Translations under genes and position numbers: made by a program
NCBI GenBank assembly: GCA_026545225.1
Contig: CM048850.1
Span: 26,527,797 to 26,591,796, forward strand
Direction: 5' to 3'
Length of the DNA: 64,000 nucleotides
DNA from: Cornus controversa
Taxonomy: Eukaryota; Streptophyta; Magnoliopsida; Cornales; Cornaceae
Notes under the pieces: model-generated
Database searches by the model: none
Seen by the model: the letters and a program-made list of their open reading frames with translations, nothing else
Told to the model about the DNA's origin: nothing
In this document: positions 35,997 to 48,200 of the stretch, one piece after another
How positions within the stretch are numbered: the first letter of the stretch is position 1
Layout: each line of letters begins with the position of its first letter

Positions 35997-37399
35997 TGAT
36001 TCGTGTGTGAGTGCGTCTCAATTAAAATTACCACACTTCACAATAGAATGTAGAATAGGGCTATCGAAAGGGGTGTCGAACCTCAGGGACTGTGGTCTGA
36101 CTGAGATGAATTGTTAGGATTAATTCTAATTAAATTTAAGATAAAAGAATTCTGATTTTTATAACTAAATTAACTAATGAAACAATTGAACAAAAGCAAG
36201 AAAAACTAAGTGTAGAGAATATAAGATAAGTCTAGGGTAATTGATTTCACCACTAACTTCACAATCAATGGTCAATTGAACTAACTATGGGGCATCATAT
36301 CATGCATAAGTAGCGTCGGTGGCTACAAGCTCACCTCCATCCGTCAAGAAGATAACATATGATTAAGGCTAAGTCATGGAATATCTTTGATTGGCATGGG
36401 CCATCTGCCTAACTACTCTACTCTAGGGTGCTGTATGGTTCATCTTCTCTAGGCATAATCCATCAAAGCTCTTAATGATATATTCAATGAAAACCATTGT
36501 GTAATAATCACTCTCATGATCACAGAAAATAAGAGGGACGAGTTCAATAACAACAATCAAATATCTAAGACAAGATAAGAAATCATTGAAACTGAATTTA
36601 TAAGACTTTTATTGCTCAATTCTATAAGAAGAATCCTCTAAATCACACAATCTATGAATGAATACAAAAATCCCCAATAATTAGAACAATCAAACCAGTG
36701 ATGTTTAGTTAGGGCTACATCAAAACCCTGGTGGCTGAACTAGCCGCTCATGATACGCCTTGTTCTCCAATGATTCTCCACTCCAAAAGCTCTTCAAAGC
36801 TGATGTCAAGCCTCCTCAATACAGCCCCAATTCGTCACTATTAATTGCCAAGAGAATATGAAGAGCCCCCACCTAATTAGGAGACAATTAGGGTTTCCCG
36901 CAGCCCCTAATCAGGTGGGTTTTTCTGTTGACTTTCAGCCCAAAGTTTGATCCAGAAGAAGTCCGATTCACAAAATTTACGTGAAATACAAAAGTGTCCA
37001 GAATCAAATTTCGTTCGACCATAAGAGAATTGAGTCAATTTGATGCTCGAAAATAAGAGTTTCAGGTCATTTTCTAAAACGGGATTAAAACTGTATTACG
37101 CGCAGAATTGGATTTCAGCCGAAAATACCCTTCAGCAGTTATAATTCTCTTGGGCCACTTCCTTGGGCTGTTTTGAGTTAAAATATGGAGTTGAATTGAT
37201 CCACTTGATGTAGGCTTCATCTAACCCTCTTGCATGTCATCTTTAAAAGCTCAAAATCATGGTTTTAACTGAAATAATCACTAAGGCCCTAAAAATACAG
37301 AAAACACTAAAACGAAGTAAAATCACAAAATAATCTATCACTAAGAGAACAAAATATGCAAGTTAAGAGACTAGAATGCGTAACATTCAACGCCGATCA
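35997..37399 (-). repeat. 3' LTR of the gag-only element
   Basis: Starts TGATTCGTGTGTGAGTGCGT and ends CATTCAACGCCGATCA; nearly identical to 41988-43399 apart from a small indel near 36055. Confidence 0.92.
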
Positions 37400-39404
37400 C
37401 ACCCCCAAACTTACATATTGCTAGTCCCTTAGCAATAGAATAAAACAAAACTTAAAACAAAGGAAACTAACAACTACTAACTAAACTACTCAAGTCCACT
37501 TTCGTGGGAGAAATGATTGCATTTAGCATATGCAACAAGCCTTTGAACCCCTAGGTTCCCCTAGTGGACGAGTATAGTCTCGTGAAGGTTTCCAGAAATG
37601 TTACCTACAAACATTCAAAATTCTGTTTCAACATTAATTCAAGAAGAAGATTACAATACATAGTTACAAACTTGCATTCAAGAATAATTTCAAATTTTCA
37701 AATTCCATAATTCAAATCAACGATCCCCACACATAATTCACATCAACATATCTCAAAGCAATCAGCCCTAATTCCCTCGTGAAAAGTGAACTAGCAGTCC
37801 TCTCGTGTAGCAAAACCCAGCGCTGAATATATTAAGGCACATACCCCTTCAACTTACTAGCTCCCCTTATTGAAATCATACTTCCAAACATGAATACATG
37901 ACTTTTTCATTTTTTTTCATTCTTTTTTTTTTTTTCATTGCTTTATTGGTTGTGCAAAGTCTAAATCTATTATGCTTTCTGAAAGATCCATGTAGCAAGC
38001 TTTCAGTCAGTGACTCCCAAACCAGATGACTTTAGGACACTAGACGTTAAGACACCCCGAAGAACCTAATTACTCGAATCAGTCAGGCTACAAATCAAGA
38101 CAACCAATACTCATCTTTTCTCACCCTTTCACTTTTGACGTGAACACTCCATGCTTCCTGAGGCATAGAGGCCCAGTTACTCATGAAAAGGATCAAATTG
38201 ATTTGCTTATCAACATATATTTATTTTCTTTTTTTTTCATTGAAGTCAAGTAAACACATCATCCGTACTCATTCTCAAGAGATACTAATTAATATCAAGC
38301 ATATATAACTCAATAACTCAAGGCCATAGTTTATACCCCACAAGACTATGCTAGTGTGTTTGTGTATATGAGGAAACTAAAACCAATCACCCCAAGGCAT
38401 ATCAATGCAAGTCATGATTAAAACCACATAATTTAAACCATAGTTTTCAAAAATTTAAAATATACTCAAAAATTGCAAGTTACGCACCTACATAACGTAT
38501 TAATCCCTTGAATAATGTAAAAGCATTCTATCTAAAAACAAAACAAAAAGAAAAGAAAATAAAATAAACAAACTAAGAAAAATAAAACAAAAATCCTAAA
38601 ACAAGAAGAATTTCACAAAAATTTTCCCCATATTGCAATAAAGCACATAAATAAGGCATCGCCTCACCCCCAAACTTAAACTGTACATTGTCCTCAATGT
38701 ATACCCAATAAAAGCATAGAGAAGAGTAAAAACGATAATTCCAGGAATCCGGAAAGTAGTGGCAAGAAAATAGAGCACACCAAGTTGTATGAAGGTAATG
38801 CAAGCACACCCCCAAACTTGGATGTTACAACCTGTCAAAACAAACCACTATACCCCAAAAACCAAGTGAAATAATGTGGGTGAAAATAAATATGAAATAG
38901 AATTTTTTTTTTTTAAAACTGAAGAAAAAAAACAATATGAAAAATAAAATAAAGGAAAAATAAAAATAAAACTAAAAATACAAAGGATAGTTACCTCCGA
39001 AAAATCAAGGAGAAGGTGGTGTCGGAACATCTAGGTCATGGCCGGAATGGAGCATCAAAATCAACCAAATAGTCCACAATCAATGTGCAATGTCCTCCCT
39101 CAAACTTGTACTTCAAAACCCCTCAAAGAAATCACCCCACTTCCATAATTAATTCACACCTCTTGTGAAGAAGGAAATATGAAAAATTTAAAATTTAATG
39201 ATAATAGAGAATAATAAGTTGGAATTGATGATGATGGTGATGAATGATGATGATCAAGTAGGTGTATGGAAATAAAAGTTGAAGATTTTAGAGTGTATTT
39301 TGATGTTGGAGAGGCATAAAGAGGCACCAAATCATGTAAATCCAAGTAGGACCAAGTTGGGCATGAAAGATGGCTTCAAATCTAACAAAATAGATCAGCT
39401 AGGC

Positions 39405-39600
39405 CAAAAGGGGCTGGGGCGATCGATCCCCCTTGGGCTGGTTGATCGATCCCCTAGCCTGCTGGACAATTTAATAAAAATATTCAAGGGGCAATCGATC
39501 CCCCCTGTTGGAGCTTCTTTGGCGTCTATCGCCCAAGGTCGACCGAGAATGGTACTTTTGAAGTCTCTATCGCCCAAGGTCAACCGAAACCTCTCTTTTT
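39405..39600. repeat. Palindromic GATCGATC and GGTCGACC motif tract
   Basis: GGCGATCGATCCCCCTTGG, GGTTGATCGATCCCC and GGCAATCGATCCCCCC in the first 100 bases, then CCCAAGGTCGACCGAGAA and CCCAAGGTCAACCGAAAC. It lies between gag and the 3' LTR of the gag-only element. The second motif matches the array at 2755-2985. Confidence 0.75.
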
Positions 39601-39863
39601 TATCTATTTTAAGTCCGAAAACTTTGGTACACCTCTTGACATCCCCCAGAAGCAACTTATACATCAAAAACTCAAAGAAAATATATTAAAACACACCTAA
39701 TAATGAAAGAAAAATAAAGAAAAACATAAAAGAAAAAATAAAAAAAATAAAAAATAAAAAGAAAACTAAAGAAATTAAAGGATAGAAATACATACAAATC
39801 CTACAATTTAACGTCCGTAGGTGACGATCATCGACTTCAATTGAAAGTTCACCCAATGCCACA

Positions 39864-40892
39864 TCACTTGAGGAGATTTAACATCGTTCCTCCTATATAA
39901 GCCTTGTTTCCTTGTACCGAACTCAAGGTAACCGGAATGGTCTCATTGGCTTCTAAAAGCACATCTCTTTGCCTTGACGGAAGATGTTTCAATTCTACCC
40001 ATGGAGGAGACTCTAATGATGGCATCGGAGGAGTGCTAGAAAGAATAGGCAATGGCTCAATCGGAATCCTCCAAGGTGGAGTATTTTTCATGGCCACTAC
40101 ATCGAGTAAAGCATTCACCCCCTCAATGGACTTCTCAACATCATGAGATAGAGCAACTAAATCAATTTCGTCAACATAATCATCAAAGCCATCCATGAAG
40201 AAACAATCACTCTTATCTAGAGGATGTTGAATGACATTAAAAGTATTCAAGTTCACCTTAGGCTCATGAGAAATTTCAACATTTGGACTCTTTGTCACCT
40301 CTTCTTCATCACGCTTCTTCTCCCCCACCTTGTTGTCACTTATTTCTCCACTTCTAAGAGTGGTGATGGCTTGAAATTGTTCATGGTGTAGGTTGCTCAA
40401 AGAAGAAATATTGTCGAGGACATGAACCCCTCTTGGGTTGGCAACTGGTTGGCTTGGTAGTTTCCCCTCCTCTCTTCTACTCAATGAATTAGCAAGCTGC
40501 CCAAACTGAGATTCCAGTTTGGCAATGGATTGAGAATGAGAGTGTACTAGCTGAACTGTAGGTTGTACTGTTGCTGTAGTAGCTTGCACTGTCTCTATAA
40601 TGGAATCGAACTTCTCAAATTTTGCTAAGGTAAGTGTCAGCTTGTCTTCAATAGCAGAAATTCTTTGTGCCATAGGAACTTGTGTTTGATATGGCTGTGA
40701 AGGCACATAGTTCTGAGGCTGAAAAGTGGGCTGAATTGCTGCCCCTTGCTCTTGTGGAAGATCAAAAAAGTGCCCAAGTGAAGGACAATTATTCACATGG
40801 TGCATAGGACTCGAGCAAAAATCACATGGCTCAAAAAGAGGAGGATATGAAGATTGATTAGGAATATGACCAGCCGCCATGAGTTGCACCAC
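39864..40892 (-). CDS. gag, C-terminal part with zinc knuckle (gag-only element)
   Basis: 342 codons. It starts just upstream of a CCHC-type knuckle, CDFCSSPMHHVNNC (about residues 23-36), then a Gln/Pro-rich linker, a predicted helical segment (RISAIEDKLTLTLAKFEKFD) and an acidic tail. The tail resembles the gag-protease linker of Athila elements (ITTLRSGEI, NALLDVVAMKNTPPWR), but the protease itself is absent. The product would act in particle assembly and RNA packaging. It belongs to a non-autonomous element and is listed as such; the element is not intact as one gag frame. Confidence 0.7.
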   Translation of the reverse strand: MVQLMAAGHIPNQSSYPPLFEPCDFCSSPMHHVNNCPSLGHFFDLPQEQGAAIQPTFQPQNYVPSQPYQTQVPMAQRISAIEDKLTLTLAKFEKFDSIIETVQATTATVQPTVQLVHSHSQSIAKLESQFGQLANSLSRREEGKLPSQPVANPRGVHVLDNISSLSNLHHEQFQAITTLRSGEISDNKVGEKKRDEEEVTKSPNVEISHEPKVNLNTFNVIQHPLDKSDCFFMDGFDDYVDEIDLVALSHDVEKSIEGVNALLDVVAMKNTPPWRIPIEPLPILSSTPPMPSLESPPWVELKHLPSRQRDVLLEANETIPVTLSSVQGNKAYIGGTMLNLLK

Positions 40893-41042
40893 TCTCTATG
40901 CCACAACATCCACAATGGTAGACATAGCATCTGTAAAACCAATCTCAAAAATATCATCTGCCTTCCTTGAATGGGTTGGTCTGCTTGAACGAGATGAAGA
41001 CACATATTGTAAAGAATTGTCACTGAGATTCTCAAACAAAAT

Positions 41043-41690
41043 TCATGTTTCATCTTCACTTTTTAACATAAAAGTACCCCCACATGATGCATCCACCATC
41101 TGTCTGTTACTTTCTGTCAGTCCCTCATAGAAACACTGCACTAACTGCCACTTTGGAACTTGGTGATGAGGACACTTCCTAAGAAGGTCCTTGAATCTCT
41201 CCCATGCCTTAAAAAAAATTTCTCCCTCAAATTGAGAGAAACCAGTGGTAGCTCGTCTGAATTGATTGGTCCTCCCTATCGAAAAATATTTCTTCAAGAA
41301 CTCACTTTGCATTTGAGTCCATGTAGTGATAGAGCCCATCGGTAGAGATCTGAACCAATTCTTGGCCTTTTCCTTCAAAAAGAATGGAAAGAGTCGCATC
41401 CGAAAAGTATCTTCTGAGAAGTTATGAATTTTTGTTAAAGAGTAAACTTCTATAAAGTCATCCAAGTGCTTGTACGGATCCTCATAAGTCAGCCCAAAAT
41501 AAGATGATAACATCTGAATGATACTGGGCTTGATCTCATAGTTCTGTGCAGTCACATCAGGTAGTTGAAATTTAGCTGGCGAATTGTAAGTCTCTAGGAC
41601 ATAGTAGTCTCTGAGTAAACGTGCCCTCTCCACAACAGCATTAGGCACAACATTGTTGCCCTCATTATTAGCTACACGCACACCAGCCAT
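41043..41690 (-). CDS. gag, N-terminal part (gag-only element)
   Basis: 215 codons from the ATG at 41690, first after the 5' LTR and primer-binding site (about 300 bases downstream of it). It carries the Retrotrans_gag fold signature: PSIIQMLSSYFGLTYEDPYK, FRMRLFPFFLKEKAKNWFRS, EFLKKYFSIGRTNQFRRA, WERFKDLLRKCPHHQ, QLVQCFYEGL. This is typical Athila capsid text. The conserved protein without any polymerase in the element implies it relied on an autonomous Athila relative for reverse transcription and integration. Confidence 0.8.
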   Translation of the reverse strand: MAGVRVANNEGNNVVPNAVVERARLLRDYYVLETYNSPAKFQLPDVTAQNYEIKPSIIQMLSSYFGLTYEDPYKHLDDFIEVYSLTKIHNFSEDTFRMRLFPFFLKEKAKNWFRSLPMGSITTWTQMQSEFLKKYFSIGRTNQFRRATTGFSQFEGEIFFKAWERFKDLLRKCPHHQVPKWQLVQCFYEGLTESNRQMVDASCGGTFMLKSEDET

Positions 41691-41987
41691 GATGTCAATA
41701 ATCTCTTCCTCTTGCTCAATGGTATGGTAATTAAAGTATCGGAAAAAAAAATTAGATTAGTAGCAAAAATAAAAATTCTAAACTAAAAAATAAATAAAAC
41801 AAATCAAATTAGTAGTTGAGAAAAAAAAATAAAAAGAGAAGAAAAAAAAAATAAAATAAAATAAAAACAACATAAAAAAAATATAAATAAATAAAAAATA
41901 GAAATTCCTAAACTAAAAATCCAATTAGAACTTATTCTAAAAATCCAAACAATCAAATAGACAGTCCCCGGCAACGGCGCCAAAAAT

Positions 41988-43399
41988 TGATTCGTGTGTG
42001 AGTACGTCTCAATTAAAATTACCACACTTCGCAATAGAACGAATTCCTTGCAGAATAGGGCTATCGAAAGGGGTGTCGAACCTCAGGGACTGTGGTCTGA
42101 CTGAGTTGAATGGTTAGGATTAATTCTAATTAAATTTAAGATAAAAGAATTCTAATTTTTATAACTAAATTAACTAATGAAACAATTGAACAAAAGCAAG
42201 AAAAACTGAGTGTAGAGAATATAAGATAAGTCTAGGGTAATTGATTTCACCACTAACTTCACAATCAATGGTCAATTGAACTAACTATGGGACATCATAT
42301 CATGCATAAGTAGCATTGGTGGCTACAAGCTCACCTCCATCCGTCAAGAAGATAACATATGATTAAGGCTAAGTCATGAACTATCTTCGATTGACATAGG
42401 CCATCTGCCTAACTACTCTACTCTAGGGTGCTGTATGGTTCATCTTCTCTAGGCATAATCCATCAAAGCTTTTAATGATATATTAAATGAAAACCATTGT
42501 GTAATAATCACTCTCATGATCACAGAAAATAAGAGGGACGAGTTCAATAACAACAATCAAGTATCTAAGACAAGATAAGAAATCATTGAAACTGAATTTA
42601 TAAGACTTTTATTGCTCAATTCTATAAGAAGAATCATCTAAATCACACAATCTATGAATGAATACAAAAATCCCCAATAATTAGAACAATCAAACTAGTG
42701 ATGTTTAGTTAGGGCTACATCAAAATCCTGGTGGCTGAACTAGCCGCTCATGATACGCCTTGTTCTCCAATGATTCTCCACTTCAAAAGCTCTTCAAAGC
42801 TGATGTCAAGCCTCCTCAATACAGCCCCAATTCGTCACTATTAATAGCCAAGAGAATATGAAGAGTCCCCACCTAATTAGGAGACAATTAGGGTTTCCCG
42901 CAGCCCCTAATCAGGTGGGTTTTTCTGTTGACTTTCAGCCCAAAGTTTGACCCAGAAGAAGTCCGATTCACAAAATTTACGTGAAATACAAAAGTGTCCA
43001 GAATCGAATTTCGTTCGACCATTAAAGAATTGAGTCAATTTGATGCTCGAAAATAAGAGTTTCGGGTCATTTTCTAAAACGGGATTAAAACTGTATTACG
43101 CGCAGAATTGGATTTCAGCCGGAAATACCCTTCAGCAGTTATAATTCTCTTTGGCCACTTCCTTGGGCTATTTTGAGTTAAAATATGGAATTGAATTGAT
43201 CCACTTGATGTAGGCTTCATCTAACCCTCTTGCATGTCATCTTTAAAAGCTCAAAATTATGGTTTTAACTGAAATAATCATTAAGGTCCTGAAAATACAG
43301 AAAACACTAAAACGAAGTAAAATCACAAAATAATCTATCACTAAGAGAACAAAATATACAAGTTAAGAGGCTAGAATGCGTAACATTCAACGCCGATCA
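41988..43399 (-). repeat. 5' LTR of the gag-only element
   Basis: Pairs with 35997-37399. 41700-41960 is an A-rich leader. Confidence 0.92.
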
Positions 43400-43404
43400 A
43401 TTCT

Positions 43405-44049
43405 CTCAATCACTCTCTCACTCACCCAACTCACAACATAGTCGCTCTATCACTCACCCAGTTCATAGCCTCTCTAGGCTTGAACCACTCTCACCAAATA
43501 TCACAGCAGTTTTTTCGCTCTCAACCCAACTCAGGCTTCCTGAAGCCCAAGCTATCTCACCTCAATCTCGCCACAATAACTCAGACTCCCCCTGTCTAAA
43601 GTATCCCAATACTTGGACTATACATAGTGATAGTGGAGTTAATTCGATGTGTTGAGCAACAACTCTTCAAGCTTTGATTATATGTCTTCAAAATCAATCT
43701 TCAAGTCTTCAAGTTCTGATATTCAGTCTTTAAGGTCCAACATGACAAAGACTCGGTCACTTGTTTTCTTGGCAAATAATAGCACTTCAATTTCTTCAAT
43801 GATGGGATTCAATATGAACACTCTTGAGTGTAACTTCATAGACTTTGTAGAAACCCGTTCTTTTAATGAGTCTTGTTTTAATCTTCTTGAATAACCATCA
43901 GTCTTGGTACATTCATTTTAAAACAACTGTCATGTAATTTACTTGTCTTGATACCTGTTCTTAAATCCTAACACAACTGTAACTTGGGTAGATATTAGTA
44001 CCACTAGCAGTTCAAAATATAAGGATCATGAACACAATTAAATACAACA
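43405..44049 (+). mobile_element. Ty1/copia (SIRE-like) LTR, continuation
   Basis: Continues 35813-35996 across the gag-only insertion. Non-coding text with TCTTCAAGTCTTCAAGTTC repeats. The end is uncertain, perhaps at CAACA near 44050. Confidence 0.5.
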
Positions 44050-44285
44050 TACTTTAGCAAATAAAGATTTCTACAAATACAATTTTTTGGCAGCAAAGTA
44101 GAATTTCACCAAAAATAGATTTCAGCAAATACAGATTTCTGACAAAATAGGAGCAAAATAGAATCTCAAAATAGAACAACAGCAAAACAGATTCTCAAAC
44201 TAGAATAACAGCAAAACAGATTCTCAAAACATAATAGGAGCAAAATAGATTTTCAAAACAGAATAGCAGCAAAACACAAATATAG
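44050..44285. repeat. Short tandem array, AGCAAAACAGATTCTCAAA units
   Basis: About seven diverged units of 27-32 bases, for example at 44150, 44181, 44212 and 44242. It sits between the two copia LTR pieces. Confidence 0.75.
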
Positions 44286-44299
44286 TGATTTGAAGGATC

Positions 44300-45240
44300 A
44301 ACATAGCAATTCAAATCTTTGAGAATGAACACAAGTAATTGCTCACCATCATCAAAATGTGTTCAAAGGAGATGAAACTGAAACTGAATGAAGGTTGAAG
44401 ACAACTCCATAGAAGCTGAGATTCATTCACGATTTTTTGAACCTTTCAAACCCTCATTCCATTTTTTGAAACTTCTAGGAGAGTTCTATTTTGATATTCA
44501 ACTTATTTTTCAAGTAGAATTAGAACTTCCTTGCCTATATATATGTATTCATATTTTCTCTACAAAATAAGCAAGTACTATATGCCTGAAACATATTTTT
44601 AGAGAGAGAAAGTATATACAATATAATTAAGGCTACATATTTTTAAGAACACACATCCATACTTCACAAGTGATATTTAGGATGGTGTTCTACTTCTGAT
44701 TAGCTGCTCAGAGATTGCATCAAATCTATTTGCTGATCAGAACATTGGATTGATGGTTCTTCACTTGCTTGCTTGCTGAGGAAGAAAGGTGACTAGATCG
44801 CACTACAAAGAGAACGAAATACTTGCTGAGTATTTTGGTTCTTCCAGCAACCTTTCTGTAAGGATCGTGACATTAGCCGGAAGTTTACAGCAGTTGGACA
44901 TGTTGTCGCAATCATAAGCCTGAGGTGTTCCGCATCAGCTTCTTGATAGAGTGAAGAGGGGTGTGAGACTGATATAGAATTTTTTGTACTTTGCTTCATC
45001 ACAGTGGATTGGTTTCCTGAGACTTGCCGCCTCCCTCCGTGGTTTTTTCCGCCTTGGGTTTCCACGTATATCTAGTGCATTCTTTTTTTTACTTGCACTT
45101 TAAGTTATTTACTTGCTTTAATTGTTTGATTAATTGGACTTAAAATGGAATTAATTAAAAATTAAGCAAGTGATCATATTCACCCCCCCTCTAAGTTTTA
45201 AAATACTTTTCGCAACCGCTTCCGCACCGCGCAACTCACA
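44300..45240 (-). mobile_element. Ty1/copia (SIRE-like) LTR, minus orientation
   Basis: Its right end is GCGCAACTCACA; read on the minus strand it starts TGTGAGTTGCGCGGTGCGGA and is similar to 59079-59840 for about 760 bases. It then diverges. No internal region in this orientation lies in the window, so it is a solo or truncated LTR. Confidence 0.65.
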
Positions 45241-45247
45241 CTTATAA

Positions 45248-48200
45248 ATGTTTATTGCTTAATTTTTCAACAATAGCATTTCTAGTCTTTTTATATACAA
45301 TTTTGTAAAATCTTAATTTAATTATAAATTAAATATTCCAAAAGATTCACCAAAAATCACATCTAAAATATGTTTAGTGAAGTTTATAAAATTACATTTA
45401 TCTCTGAAAGTTACGTTGCTTAATGGTTTATATGTTTATTATTGATGCATTAAAATTCATTGTCTATAAAATAATTAGAGTAAAATGCAAAAAAAAAAAA
45501 AGAGAGAGAGATTTGACAATTTTCATCATCAGGTAGTATTGTAATTTTTCATTTCTGATTGTATTTGTTGCCCATTTTATTAACTTTGGAGGTTTTTTTT
45601 TTAATTTAAGAGATTTTTTACAATTTGGGTAAAAGTATAGAGAGATTTTTTGTATTTTATTATGTTTTAAATAATAATTATCTATCATCCAAATTTGAAC
45701 GCATCTACAAACGGTTTCTTATTTTTTAAACAAAACTGAACCAAATCATAAAAATAAAAAATAAAAAACCAAAATGACCGGTTCGATTTAGGTTCTTTTG
45801 TACACCACTATTGTAAATTTTTCTTTTTTTCAAAAATTAACCTCTATTGTAAATAAGCTAGTTGAAGTTACTGATAGCAATCAAAAATCAGAATAGTCCG
45901 TAAAAAGCTTTATAATTTTATGCACGTACTGTAACCTTGTTTTCTTCTTCTTATTCTCTTTTTTTTTTCTACTCTTCTTATTTAATTTTATTATTGTAAT
46001 TTTATGAACTGGTGCAATGTGTGTACTTTATAACTTTGAATTTATTTTATTTTATTTTTTTACAAATAATGACATTCTATTTGAATATTGATTAATGTAC
46101 CATTATTATACTTCTACTTTTCAAATAATTGTTTTGTTATGTTCAATATGCCTCCTTTAGATAGAATCCTTGCTCAATCGTGTTGTTATTAAGACTACCA
46201 ATTGATGATAATTAAATCAATAAAAAACAGAAAACAACTACTCAATTAGGCATAAATAATAACGGTATCATGCATTGCTTTCAAAATATGAAGACTTATT
46301 TTAAATAAGAATATTGTAATTGTATTCACTGGAAGCATTTTTAATCAATATAGATATCAGCTGCACCACTAATTTATAGAAGTATATTTCAAGAAAATAG
46401 ATAATTTTGTATGTTAATTTTAGAACAAACTTTTGGGTTTCAACAAAAAAAAATTTTCTTTGTCGTGGAACAAGTATAGGTATCCTTTGTGTCGATTTGA
46501 TATAAGTCAGAAAAAGGTGGATATGTTATGAGATATAATATAATATAAATATATAATATTTACATATTAAAATATTTTATATCATTACTTCCTTCTTCTT
46601 TCTTTTCTCTCTCTATTTTGTTTCTTTTTATAAAATAAAAAAAATTATAGTAAAAAGTCCAATACCAACTTTTCTAATATTTTTTTTGTTGATATTTTAT
46701 TTTTCTTCCTTGATTTTTTTTTTCTTTTTCCAAATCATTGTTTTCTAATCTCTTTTGACATTAATTTTTTAAAAAAACATATATTTCGAATTGGATTATA
46801 GGATCAAATATCTGATTACTAAATACTTAGATATGGATTCACTCTTAAATAATTCCTTCGGGTTATCAGATCGGACCAAATCTAACTCATATCGAATTTG
46901 TACTCGATCAATCCTGATGCAATTCAAATTCAACCCATTTACCGGCCTACCTTCAATTTTTCTTGAACCCGAGATTCAGTTCATAGCAGTCCCCAAGTCG
47001 GATAGTAAACTTTTAATATAGTACATAAATATAACAACTATTAATGGGAGTTTGAAGAACTCAAGTTTGATTTTACCGTTTTAGATTCTACTTTAATCTC
47101 AACTAATTCAATATATGTACGCATTCGTTCATTTTAAAATATATATTAATTTTTTGATAATATATAATATATTGATAGAATAGGATTTAAGGAATTTATT
47201 ATATATACTAATAGATATTTATTTAATTATCAGTCTGAACTATTAAATAAAGATTTCTTGTTTTTTAAATCGGATCAAATCATAAAAAAAAATAAAAATT
47301 GGACGATTAAAAATTACTACCAATTGTTTTTTTAAGGAATGTATTTTTTTTCTTCTTATTATCTTACTGTTTAGCACAACACTACCTGCTATAAGCCTAG
47401 CATGTGGGCCACCCACCATGATAATGACTAATGAGCTGGGCCTAAACCATACTACTAATAGCAGTCTAAAATCACGGCGAGTCCATAAACGTAACAATGT
47501 AAATTCGAATTTTCTTTCAAAAAAAAGAAATTTCCGCTGCCGGGACTCGAACCCGGGGATCTCTCTTGAGAGAACTGTCCAGCATGCTCAACTATTGATG
47601 TCATTATCAAGTTGAATTGGCTACAGCGGATTTTGGTTATTTTATTGCCACCTTTTTATTATATACTTATTATTTTCTTTACACTGACTACACTAATCCT
47701 TGATCAATGAATTCAAAAGCACAGTACAGCATGCAGATGAGACTCAAAAACGACACATGGTCAAACTATTGAATTGCATTTTTCGTCATCTTCAAATTTT
47801 ACAATACTCATAAAAATTCAGTATGTTCATTATGATTTTTAAGAGTGTTAGAAAAATGATTAATTTCTCATGTGAATGAATATTGAAGGTGTGCATATCA
47901 TATTCCTAACGTTAAATTACATGAATGAACATTGTATGCGAAGAATATTAATATAGTATGTTGTATTGAGTTAACATTTTGATATAATACAAATATTCAG
48001 TTGGTAATCAAATAGTCACACTGACTACCGAAGAATCATGCATATACATGCAGGTGCGTACATGAATGAATACTTTCGATAATGAATGAATTATCCTTTA
48101 ATGTCGAAACAATGCGACTCTTAACGTTTAAACTCAAATAGACATGTCCCATGCCTATCAGGTACGTTTGAAAAAGTGCAAGGAGGTCTATAAATAGGGT

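Larger units (their letters stand above)
35997..43399 (-). mobile_element. Gag-only Athila-like LTR element, 7.4 kb, young, non-autonomous
   Basis: LTRs 35997-37399 and 41988-43399, TG...CA, differing by only about 2 percent by eye. Perfect 5-bp target duplication ATTCT at 35992-35996 and 43400-43404. Minus orientation: primer-binding site TGGCGCCGTTGCCGGGGACT beside the right LTR (41963-41982) and a purine tract beside the left one (37400-37412, complement TTTGGGGGTG). It encodes gag only; no protease, RT, RNase H or integrase text is found in the 4.6-kb interior. 37413-39270 has no recognisable coding content. The LTR difference suggests an insertion well under a million years old, by a usual clock. 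Confidence 0.9.

Noticed and set aside
38573-38838. Two 80-residue overlapping ORFs with hydrophobic stretches
   Set aside because: They lie in the non-coding part of the gag-only element, in overlapping frames, with no recognisable domain.
39279-39689. 136- and 90-residue ORFs on opposite strands
   Set aside because: Opened by the GATCGATC motif tract of the gag-only element; both strands open over the same bases and no domain is present.
47533-47630. Functional tRNA-Glu gene
   Set aside because: Acceptor and T arms fit, but no anticodon arm can be drawn and the length is 98 nt; kept only as tRNA-like.
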